A DNA stretch of 64,000 nt, taken from NCBI GenBank assembly GCA_032173965.1, contig CM063284.1, positions 118,394,410 to 118,458,409 of the forward strand, read 5' to 3'. A program made the position numbers and the translations under genes. This stretch comes from Sitta carolinensis. Lineage: Eukaryota; Chordata; Aves; Passeriformes; Sittidae. Position 1 is the stretch's first letter; every line of letters starts with the position of its first letter. The notes beneath the pieces were generated by a model. The model was not told the DNA's origin, ran no database searches, and saw nothing but the letters and a program-made list of their open reading frames with translations. Below, one piece after another: positions 53,001 through 62,840 of this stretch.

Positions 53001-56000
53001 ACTTTACACAAAGTTTCTAAATCCTTTGTGTTCCAAGGCTGATCCACCTACTGAAGTCTCAGAGTTCCCACTGTAACTTTTTCCCTCACAGCCTTGGAAA
53101 AGGTTTCTGTATATTTTCCTTTGGTCTTCTTTACCCCGTGGGATAGAATTGACCCCTTGCCCTGAAGGGGGCAACAGGCTGTATTTCACATGTATTAAAT
53201 ATCCAGTTTTATTAGTCAGAGTAGCCTCCAGCTATGACTGTCTTGGGGGGAGAAAAAAATCCCTATGACTGGTAAAGGAAACAGTGTCTTTCTTTCCACA
53301 TATCTCATCTGGCAGAAAGGAGAGGAAGAAATAGTAAAATATTCTACTAATACAGACTTTTCTTTACTATTCTCATGGCTGCATTCTCTTTCTGATGCTC
53401 ACGCAGGCAGAGGAGGAAGGCCTGCTGCAAATCTTGGCTCCTTCACAACTTCAGCTATGAGCTGAGAAAAGAATTCACCCTCCACCTTGTGATAAAAAGC
53501 AGACTCCAGGAATCTTTAATTATAATTATTGTGGGAGTGTGGTCAGGAACGATAATAAATCAGATTGCTATATCAAAGGTGTACAAAGAGGGGGGAAGTG
53601 CAAGGAAAACAGGAGTCAGGTTGCTGTAACAGAAGTAAAAAATTCTCAGGGTATGGGAGGAGGGCAGGGAGGGCAAGATAACAGCCACAAATTTATTTTC
53701 AACCAGAAAGAAAACAAAATATTTGGCTACAAATTCCTTACAATACAGCCAGGATGAAAACATACTAATAAACAACACTCCAACTAACCCCTAAATCTAG
53801 TTTCCCAGAACTGCATTTTTATAATAAGATATTTTGTCTTTGGCAGACTGCCTTGTTGGATTACACAGGGTGCTTATTTACACTGCAGTTACTTGTTAAT
53901 TACATAATCAGAACAAACTGAAGAAAACTTCAAATCTGATGAAACTCAAACTCTTTCAAGGTTTCCTGTGTGGATTCTGTACATAACTCTGAACTAGAAC
54001 TTGAGAGGTTTCTGTTCAATTCCTGGTCCCAGACACATGCTTCTTGTGAGACCCTACATGCATGTGCATGCCCACACCATGTATTTGTGTTTGCTTATAT
54101 AAGACTTTTTTCAAGCAGAACGGGACATTTCATTCAGCTGTGAATGCACACAAAAGATTATTTGCACTAAAAGCTTTATGTAGTATGATTACTGAGATTA
54201 AGATTCAAATTTTTAGCATGTCCATCTTCATGCCCTCATTTACAAAGAAAAGATATTCTAATTGAAAACACTACATTTCTTCAATCATAAACTACACGAA
54301 TTAGTATCTTAGACACACAACTGTACAGATTCACATGTGGAAAATACTGACAAGTGTTAACAAAAATTTATACAGTAAATTTACCAAGACACTCTGGTTT
54401 CACGTTTCTGGGAGGAAAAAAAAAAGCCAAAGCACAACACTAATTTGAGCTGTCAAATTAGTCATTATTCCCACAAAGGCGCAGTGAACAAAAGCAAATA
54501 CAACAGGTTTAGTCCAATACAAAAGGTGTTTCATATATGTGAGCCTTAACCTGGCCTGACTTGGAAATTGAGTAATGAATCTGAGATCTTCAATGCAAGA
54601 AAATTACTGAGCAGATGTAGAAATTTACAATCTTTGAAGAAAACCACTGGAAAGTTGCAAATACAAAGCCAGTGATGAGGGAAACACAAGAAGACAAGAA
54701 GCCAATGGTCACTGAAATGACAGAGAACTGTTCTAATAAATCACCATTCCATTACCAGCATTTTTTCCTCTGTAGGCTTTTCAGAAAACAGAATAAATAA
54801 CGATTCACAATGCTGATATCCTCAGCATTGTTTTCCACACACCAAAACTGCAGAAGAGAAGTGTCGGAAAAATTACATTATTTTTATGGTATGTTATTAA
54901 CTCAAAACTGAGCTTACTAACTCAGAATTAATTGAGCTTGGATACTGTAGCTTTTCTCAAGCAACCTACAAACAGACTTACCTAGCAAATAGGGGTTTTT
55001 TTCAGGAAAGCTGCTGAAACACACATCCCACAGAACACACTCCGAAATCTAACAACCTGTATTTGCACGTTATTACTACATATTTAGTTCATATAGAATA
55101 TTGAATAGTCATATACTAATGCTGAGTCCTTGTAAAATTGTTTTATGGGTAAAATTCAATACTTCTCAAATTTATAGCACATAGCTACAAACTCTCTTTT
55201 CAAATCAATTTCTCTTTAAAGGTAGCATCTAAAAATTGAGGTTCATACAAAGCACAAAACATACCATTACACAATCTGGACAAAGACTTAGGTGATTTAA
55301 GACAATCTAATTAATGGGGACTTTAAACTATTATTCTGTTTAGATCTTACACAGGACAATTATAGGCCATGAAATAAGCTGCTATGACCTTTTTGCTGAA
55401 TGAAGTATCAATGTTGCTTTACACTAGAACATATGAAAAAGTTAATTGGTCATAAAACTCAGGGCTTTTTAAAAATGAACTGCCACATAAAATTACTGCA
55501 GTGTATGAAAGTCTCAATCAGAACTTGTCTGTGCTGTGCATAGAGTCAGCATCAGTCTCTCCCTCTCATATGAATAGATGCAATCTCAGCAACCAGACAC
55601 AATAAATACAAGATGAAGGGAATGGCAAGCATAGCAGCAACACAGAATTAATTCCAGAGGCTAGGAATCACAACATGAAAATTATTTCATTATTTTAACT
55701 CGTTAATTATTCATGCAGTAGAGATACAGGAAATGGCAGGAGAAATCTAATGAAAGAGCCAGCAATTGAGAAGCATTAATGAAGACAATTAGAAAGGTAT
55801 AGAAAAGTTATGAAACTTGGTGGATAAGAAAGGGGTTTAGAGCAAGATTTTGCATTCAGTAGCAGGGCCAATGTAAGGCATTCCTTCTGCTTCTCCACTG
55901 CTTGTTACTCCTGGTCTAGCACTGCGGCGTGCTGCTTCCTCCTTACTAACAGTCACAATCATCTATGAAACCGTACTATGAGTCAGCCAAGGCTGAAAAA

Positions 56001-56001
56001 T

Positions 56002-56100
56002 AACCTGATCAAAAAAAAAAAAAAAAAACCTGATCAAAAAAAAAAAAAAAAAAAAAAAAAACACCAAAAAACCAAAAAAAAACAAAAAACACAGTTGACA
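56002..56100. repeat. Duplicated CCTGATC-poly(A) unit and A/C-rich tail
   Basis: AACCTGATC followed by A18, then CCTGATC followed by A26, then ACACC and further A runs broken by CC or C. The first two units are a tandem duplication with a period of about 25 bases. Confidence 0.85.
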
Positions 56101-58084
56101 CAACTAAGTGGAAGACGCAGGAGTTGAAATGAGCAGCTGTGAGGGAAAAATAGGTCATGCCAACACTTCTCTCAGCAAAAAGTTGCAACCATGGGATTAA
56201 AGACCAATGCCTATGTCCAGACCATATAAATACACCTCTCAACTGCATCTTTTAACTTACCATGCTACATGCAGAGCAAAACAAGTTTGGATCACATCAG
56301 GTGACAGTGACAAAAACAAATACGCAGCAAAAGGTGATCTAAGCACTTTGCTAATGTTGTAAAAGAAGTATACACCTTTCACTGAAAAATCAACCAATGC
56401 AGTATATTTCCCGTTGCTCTTAGTGACTTATTACCCCACTTCATCCCACAAATCTAGGATTCCATATGTGTGATCTACAATCTATTGTTCAGGTATAAGA
56501 GTCACCAAGTCTGACACGACACTGCTTAAATCCATGACATGGAGATACAATGAAGAAGGATCATGAACTAGGCTATCAAGTACCAGGTAGCAGGACATGG
56601 TACTTGTCTGGTACACAGCAGTACTTCCTACTTCAGGTAGAAACAGTGCCTACATTTCTGAGATTCAAATGGAGTCTTCTGTTATTTGCTCCGTTCCCTG
56701 TTCAAGCAATTTCATCATTAGTAGACATTTTTCTTTATCATCATTAATTTCAATCATTTAAAGACAAAAAGGCTAAAGCTAGTTCTTTACTTGTATTCAG
56801 ACACTGCTACTAGATACCATTGGTGCCATTTTTGGAGGAACTGAAGAGACTGCAGAACCAGTTACAAAGTGGAGAGATGGAAATGAGTCAAAAATAGCAG
56901 GTTAGGCCGAAGTTTTCTTACTCATTTGTGATATGTTTATGTCAACTCAACACGGGGTGAGGGGGAGTGCAATGCAGGACAATCTAAAAGTAGCTCACAG
57001 CCACGTTTGTGAAGTGGTTTGCATTATAAACCCTTATTCACAAAAACACAGACTAAGAATTTTCACACTAAGTAAGTACAGTTCTAGAAACCCTTTTACT
57101 GCTATTAACAACCCAAGTTAAAAACTAGATGAGGCAATAAATCAAAAATTGTTTTCTGAAAGCTCAGCTTTAATTTGAAAAACATAATTTTGTAATATAT
57201 GGAATGAGCACCCTTAATTTATGATCCAAGGTACCAGTTAATATCCACCTAATTCACAGTGAACCTAAAGTCAAATCTTGTCAATGTGAAATGTTCTGGC
57301 AATTTCAACACTTACACATTCAAATACCCTTAAAAACAGCTTTTAACAGTAGCACTTAAAATTATTTCATATTTAAAGATGATTATTAACTGAAACATTT
57401 GTATATATCCGTACAACAGCATCTTTTCACCAGACTGGAGTTGAACAATAAATACCACAAATAACCTCTAGATGTTACCTTTATTACTTTTGTTGTAAAA
57501 ACTTAGAAATTAATGAAAATTAATACTATAGGGAAATAATTCACACATATAAGCAAACTACAAGGGAAAAGGAATAAGTCTTTCTCTGCATTTACAGAGT
57601 TAGTAAAAGGTGCAAATCACCACAAGGAAGACTTTATTTCAGTATTAAGAAGGAATTTTTTTTAAGACCAGAACAGTTAAGCACTATTAAGAACAGTTGA
57701 CTAGTGAGATTGCATAATTTCCATTATTTATAGCTTTTATGACTTTCCAAAGCCTAGGGTACTATCTTTTCCTTTAAATCAGTTCTGACAAACTTCTGAG
57801 CCTATTTTATTCAAAGTGATGGCAGGAAGCTACCAAGTTTCCTGCTTGTGTTAGTTTTCTGCTGTTTTAGTGAACTGAATGAGCAAACATCTGACAAGCA
57901 TCAGAGATGGCATAGAGGAAGCAGTAATAACACGTGCCCAATGTCAGGGCTTTTAACCTTCAGCAATAATGAGTTATGTCAACTCACTGCATCTCATAAG
58001 ACTGTATCTTAAAAAATAGATTAAGCAAACAGATTAGACAAACATCTGCCAATAATGTTGTAAGTACAATTTATCCTTCCTGGG

Positions 58085-58130
58085 GCTGAGAGGAGTTGAC
58101 CAGAATCCTCGAGGTCATTTCCAGCATCAT
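58085..58130 (+). mobile_element. Possible very old CR1 3' end
   Basis: GGCTGAGAGGAGTTGACCAG followed by CCTCGAGGTCATTTCCAGC resembles the stretch just before a CR1 terminal repeat (GAGTTGGACCAGATGATCCT type). The terminal repeat itself is not visible, so the call is tentative. Confidence 0.3.
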
Positions 58131-60450
58131 TTTATTTAAGCTTTAAAAAAGCAACATACAGCCCATTTTGAACTCATGTACAGAGACGTCAATAAAACTG
58201 AAATTCTACTTAATAAATTATGAGATAAACATTTGCCTGCTTACAACTGTCCAATTAAACAGTATGTCTAATGTAGTGTGCATTTATCTCATGTATGTTT
58301 CCTATGCAAAATACCTTCTTGCTGAAAGAATAAGCCTAAAACATCTTATGACTCAATCATGTCACTTTTAATCTCTAACTGGGAATGTAATTTTCAAGAC
58401 CTTACATTTTTTCAAGAAAATCTGCTAAATGCATATTAGTAGTAAAATGCTGGCTGTACCTACCAGCTCCTTGGGTACACATGCCCAGTGTTACTCCTAT
58501 CGCTAAAGAGTAGCTGGAGCAGAAGACTGAAAATGACAAAACTGCTAAGGGCTCAGCTCTCTTTGGACAGGAATGAAACTGGAATGTCTTACAAGAGACT
58601 TGACAGGTCTTACAAGTCTCTTAAGTTCAGGAGTTACATAGAATCACTAATCTCAATGGTGATGCTTCTTAGTCCATCATTTACACCAACTTACCAGGTC
58701 TAGTAGATGTATTCACATCCTATTGTTTGCAGGAGACTTCAGGGAAAGGATAAAAAAAGGTAAAGCTGCACTCTAATCAGGTGTCTGATAACAGAAAAGG
58801 CCTCCTCACTGAGATATCCTAATTCCTTTTCATTAATGAATAAACTTAGCTACTTGTTGGTTTATATAGACAAAATACTCCTTGGTCAAGCACACATAGA
58901 TTCCCTTCTTACAAGTTATTCAAGTACCTCTTCTTGGAACTCGCTAATATACCTGCAGCACATTGGTCAGAAGATAAGGAATCCATCGAGAAGCCTGAAA
59001 GCTAGAGAAAAAACCACTTTAAATGTCAATACCAGGTCTAATTCGGAAAGCTTGTATACACTTCAAGCATCCATCACCTGTTCTGGAGACCATAAAGAAA
59101 GGATTACAATGCAACACCATGACCATTTTGCCTATTCCTTTTCAGAAAACCAGGAATGTTTCAAACAAGGGAGACGCTTCTCTTATCTGCACAGAACAAA
59201 GCATGCTATATGAGGCTGTACTTTTAAGACGACTTATACGTATAGAAAAGTCACCATCACCAAGTACAGCTCAGAACAAGCAGTACAAATGGAAAAGATC
59301 CTAATCCGGTTGCTACATAGAATTTGCCATAAAACCAAAGTTTTTGTCAATTATTGCCTTTATACTCAGGGAAGGAAGCATTATCAAACATATGGTCATC
59401 TTCATTTGCTTGCTAATAATTATTTCCACATGCATTCAAGTTCCTGGTCATTAACACAGTATTTTGTTGATTTTTCCCATCCAAACATATATGTGCTTAA
59501 TGCTCACACACACAGCTCCTCTGCTACCAAACAGGGGACAAAGCCAAAAGCGACTGGCGGCTCTGTACTTTCTACAAAGATGTATGTGTAGCACAGCAAG
59601 TCACGAAAAAAAAGTAGAGTAACTTAGTAAGATACACCAAAGACGTACAGAACAAAAAATTACCGTTACACATGCAAAGACAACATCTTTTGTAAGGACA
59701 ACACACTTCACAGCACTTAAATAGACCTTTCAATCTCGACACAGGAAATCCCTCGAAGCCAAAACGGGCTGACTCCCCACCAAAACATATGCTTTCCACC
59801 ATAATTCCAGATTTTCTCCAGAGACTTCCGCCAGATATAATTTTATCACTGGGTGCTGGGAAACCATACTAACGCACATCCAGAAATTTAGGACAGTGTT
59901 CACAAGAAAAACCTGCTTTTTGTCCTGATAGTTATAATGACCTTTTTCACAGTATTTCCAACACGATCAGATGAAACAAAATACACTACAGTTCACATTG
60001 TGACTGATGTAATGTGGGCTGGGAACAATACCGTGGAAACGAAAAAGCCAAGGATCTTTGTCTCCTTCTAGACCAATTGCCAAGCCTCAATACTTGGAGG
60101 GAGAAAAAGGAGAGCATCCCAAATAAAACACTGCAGCGCATGTTCACCATTTCAGTAAAGTCGCCGCAGCTTTTGGCAACCCCGTAGGAAATTTGGACCC
60201 TCCAAAGAAATCCCAAGCTAATAAAAGAGCTTAAAAACAGCCCTAGCTTAAAAATTACAAGCGAAACAAATAACTCACTGGCTGTGGAAATAAACCCCAC
60301 GCAGTTCACGGCTCGCATCGCAAGCTATGCTAAATAGATAACCTCCGCAATAACTAGTCATAAAAATATTAATCTGCTGCATCTTCTCGCCACCGCCGCC
60401 GGTACTCGGGGCAGCCGGACAAGGGCGGCGGGCCCAGCGGCAGTGCCTAC

Positions 60451-60588
60451 CTGCGAGAGCTGCCGGGGGTTGGGGCAGCCGAAGAGCGCGGAGCTGGAGC
60501 TGAAGCTGATGGCCCCTCTGCGGCTGAGGACGTGCTGCGGCACCGGCCTGTCCAGCGGCAGCACGGGCAGCTGGTAACATACTTCCAT
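60451..60588 (-). CDS. PDE7A: PDE7A coding exon 1 (PDE7A1-specific N-terminus, 46 codons)
   Basis: The exon encodes residues 1-46 of PDE7A1. It begins MEVCYQLPVLPLDRP, contains RRGAISFSSSS at residues 23-33 and ends CPNPRQLSQ. It is the A1-specific first exon. It lies in the CpG island, ends in phase 0 and has the donor CAG|gtaggc. RRGAI (residues 23-27) has the arrangement of a PKA pseudosubstrate: two arginines at P-3 and P-2 and alanine at the phospho-acceptor position. Human PDE7A1 is reported to bind and inhibit the PKA catalytic subunit through such N-terminal repeats. The chosen start matches the known protein. Its context is weak (T at -3, G at +4), and the frame stays open upstream to another ATG at 60687, so an N-terminal extension of 33 residues cannot be excluded. 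All 46 residues agree with human PDE7A1 as I remember it. Confidence 0.97.
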
Positions 60589-61029
60589 TGACGAAGCCTC
60601 CGTGCGCCGGCCCGCCGCGGGGCAGCGGCCTCGCCCGCCGCACCTGCCCGCGCAGGGCTCGCCGCAGCGGGGAAGGACCGGCGGCAAAGCCCCGCGGGGG
60701 CCCGGCGCCTCCTCGCCGCCCCCGCGCCCCCCGGGGGGCCGGGCCGGGCCGCGCCGGGCCCCGCGCCTTTGTGCTTCGCCGCCGCCAAAGCCCGGCGGGA
60801 GCCGCCGGCGGGAGCGAGGGGAGGCGGCGGAGCGGGACGGCTCTGTCAGCGCCCGGGGCGGCGAGTCCCGGCCCGCAGCCCGCGGCCGCCGCCGCTCCCT
60901 CCCTCAGGCGCGCTGCCGCCGGCGGGAGCCGCTGTCAGCCCCGCTGCCCGGCGCCGCGCATGGACGGCCGGGGGCCGCGCTGGGGGAGACACGCGCCGCG
61001 CTCGCCCCTATTGTCCGGCACAGCCAGGA

Positions 61030-61174
61030 GCGGGAGGAGGAGGAGGAGGAGGAGGCGCCGCTCTGCCGAGGGGAAGGGGCCGGGCCGTCAGAGAGGGGAC
61101 CCGGAGAGGAGGGGGAGGAGGAGGAGGAGGAGGAGGAGAACGGGGAGAAGGAGGAGGAGGAGGAGGAGGAGGGA
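61030..61174. repeat. (GGA)n polypurine tracts in the CpG island
   Basis: Two interrupted GGA/GAG runs, at about 61030-61062 and 61104-61174, form long purine-only stretches on the plus strand. Such tracts can form triplex or G-quadruplex structures and are prone to length change. They produce artificial poly-Glu, poly-Gly or poly-Arg open frames on the plus strand and poly-Ser or poly-Pro on the minus strand, which I do not treat as proteins. Confidence 0.9.
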
Positions 61175-61519
61175 TGGCGCCTCCGCCCCGCCCGCGCGCG
61201 GCGGCCCGGCTGGAGGAGCAGGCACGAGCCCGGCTGACCGTGCGTGGGTCGCGCGGCTGGCGACACGCGCACAGCGGCGTCATAACGTCACCGCTGCCCA
61301 CACTCTCCCCGTCCGCGCGCACCAGGCAGGGGCGGCTCGGCGGGCCCCGAGCGCCGCGCGCATGCGCCCTGCCCCCTCCCCCTCGCGCCTTCTCAGGGGC
61401 GGGGGGCGGCACCGCCCTTCTTCCCTCCCGCCGCTGCCTTCGGGGCCAGTGGCGGAGCAGATGAGCCGAGGACGGCCGCGGGGGTCGTCGACTCCATCCT
61501 GGGACTCAACGCCACCATG

Positions 61520-61950
61520 TCCTCTAGACCAGGGCACCAAGTGCCACGTCCAGTCTTTCCTTAAACACTTCCAAGGACGGTGACTTCACTGCCTCCCTGC
61601 TCGGCCCATTCCAGTATCTACTCACCCTTTCTGTGAAGAAATCCTTCTAATGTCCAACTTGAACCTCCTATGATGCAGCTTAAGACTATGTCCTCTCATC
61701 CTGCCACTACCCCCAGCTGGTTACGGCCTCATCTGAGGGCGCCCTTAAGAGCTATAATGTCACGCCTGAGCCACCTTCTCTCCCAGGGGACTAAACACCC
61801 CCCAGCTCTGTCAGCTGCTCCTCCGAAGATTTGCAGCTTCTCCATTGCCCCTCTCTGGACTTGCTCTAGTACCCCAATATCCTTCCTGAATCGAGAGGCC
61901 CAAAACTGGACACAGAACCCAAGGCTGGGTGAGATCCAAGGTGTCCTGGA
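61520..61950 (-). mobile_element. CR1 LINE fragment beside the PDE7A CpG island
   Basis: Reverse-complement CR1: CTCTAGACCAGGGCACCAAG, TTAAACACTTCCAAGGACGG, TGTGAAGAAATCCTTCTAAT, then the ORF2-end region including CCCTCTCTGGACTTGCTCTA and CCCAAAACTGGACACAGAAC. About the first hundred bases of a usual CR1 3' end, including the terminal repeat, are missing at the island side. The GC-rich island ends almost exactly where this copy starts. Confidence 0.92.
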
Positions 61951-62011
61951 ACCCCTGGGCCAGAAAGATGGGAAGTAGGAGTTTGGCTCAGTGCCCCCGT
62001 GTCATAACACG

Positions 62012-62273
62012 TCATCCCCAAGGGAATGGCATGAGGTTGTGTCAGGAGAGATTTAGGTCAGAAATTGAGAAAAGGTTCTTCACCCAAAGGGTGGTTGGGC
62101 ACTAAAACAGGCTCGCCGGGAAAAGTGGACACAGCCCCAGCCTGACAGAGCTCAAGAAGCGTTTTGACAATGCTCTCAGCCAGGTGCTGACTCTTGGGGA
62201 TGGTCCTGCTGCACAGAGACAGGAGTTGGACTGTGATGATCTCTTCCAACTCAGGATATTCTGTGTCCACCAG
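62012..62273 (+). mobile_element. CR1 LINE fragment, 3' end, plus strand
   Basis: Sense CR1 3' end: AAGGGAATGGCATGAGGTTG, GAAAAGGTTCTTCACCCAAA, GGGTGGTTGGGCACTAAAAC, CAGCCTGACAGAGCTCAAGA, ending AACTCAGGATATTCTGTG. It is head to head with the minus-strand copy at 61520-61950, with about 60 bases between their 5'-truncated ends. Confidence 0.92.
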
Positions 62274-62806
62274 CCCTCAGTTCCCCATCCCCCATCCCTG
62301 TCCCCACAGGCTGTGCCCTGATGCTGGGGGAGCAGCACTGAGGGGGCTGTGGTATCACCAGGGCCACATCTGGATTCTCTGGCTGCTCCTGCAGGAGGCT
62401 GGGCACTGGTCAGTTCACCCTGGCCTTGACCACCCAACTTGGGCAGCTGCTTGAAAATCAAACATGGAAAGATAGTTTTGTTTCAAAATGCATCATCCAT
62501 CAAATGAAATACTCTGAGGAGTTTGTATTTGCATTTCAACCCTTGTGGTTCATTTTCAGAGTGGGGAGAGGTGGGATTTTTTGCAAGACAAAGAGGTAAA
62601 CCCATGTAATTGTTTCTAAAAAATTAGGTTCCTGAAAACCACACAGTTCCAGGAATTGCACTTTAATGGAGAAAAGGAATAATTAATGACATGATCTACT
62701 AGTCCATAGCTATGTACATCACATTAGCTGGGACACCTAGAAATAAACTCTGGTTTTTGGTTTGTGTTTTTTTAGGACTAAGCCTCCCTTTGTCTCTCTG
62801 CAACTG

Positions 62807-62807
<1 letters not shown>

Positions 62808-62839
<32 letters not shown>
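62808..62839. repeat. Poly-T run (32 T)
   Basis: Pure T tract on the plus strand. No adjacent element or retrocopy is recognised. Confidence 0.92.

Positions 62840-62840
<1 letters not shown>

Larger units (their letters stand above)
27249..60450 (-). other. PDE7A: PDE7A1 intron 1, portion upstream of the A2 exon (33 kb)
   Basis: Long AT-rich intron. Contents I can name: the candidate A2 promoter next to 27248; CR1 fragments at about 31686-31850 (minus) and 38715-38893 (plus), and a possible one near 58085-58130; A-rich tracts near 34972-35080, 38430-38452, 39509-39630 and 56011-56100; AT/AC microsatellite near 49990-50070; CA run at 48407-48422; AGTATAAA minirepeat near 42856-42886. Everything else shows no exon-like structure that I can support. 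Confidence 0.85.
60370..61510 (-). promoter_or_regulatory. PDE7A: CpG-island promoter of PDE7A1
   Basis: About 1.1 kb of GC- and CpG-dense sequence in an otherwise AT-rich window surrounds exon 1. No TATA box is apparent at a usable position. Visible candidate sites are GC boxes at 61329-61335 and 61396-61409, an NRF1-like palindrome GCGCATGCGC at 61358-61367, and CRE-type CGTCA half-sites at 61086-61090, 61278-61282 and 61286-61290, the last inside TAACGTCA (one mismatch from a full CRE). Another TGACG is at 60589-60593. The human PDE7A1 promoter is, as I recall, also TATA-less, within a CpG island and CREB-responsive. The transcription start cannot be placed from sequence. Long open frames on both strands here reflect lack of stop codons in GC-rich DNA, not genes. 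Confidence 0.9.

Noticed and set aside
56009..56248. 79-codon minus-strand frame rich in Phe
   Set aside because: Translation of poly-T opposite the duplicated poly-A tract.
60588..61583. Long open frames on both strands (up to 331 codons) in the CpG island
   Set aside because: Composition is extreme (poly-Arg, Gly, Glu, Pro or Ser depending on frame), frames overlap in all directions and none resembles a protein. They result from GC-rich DNA lacking stop codons.
61670..62461. Open frames of 70-119 codons upstream of the island
   Set aside because: They overlap CR1 fragments on either strand or the adjacent GC-rich stretch, with no known domain.
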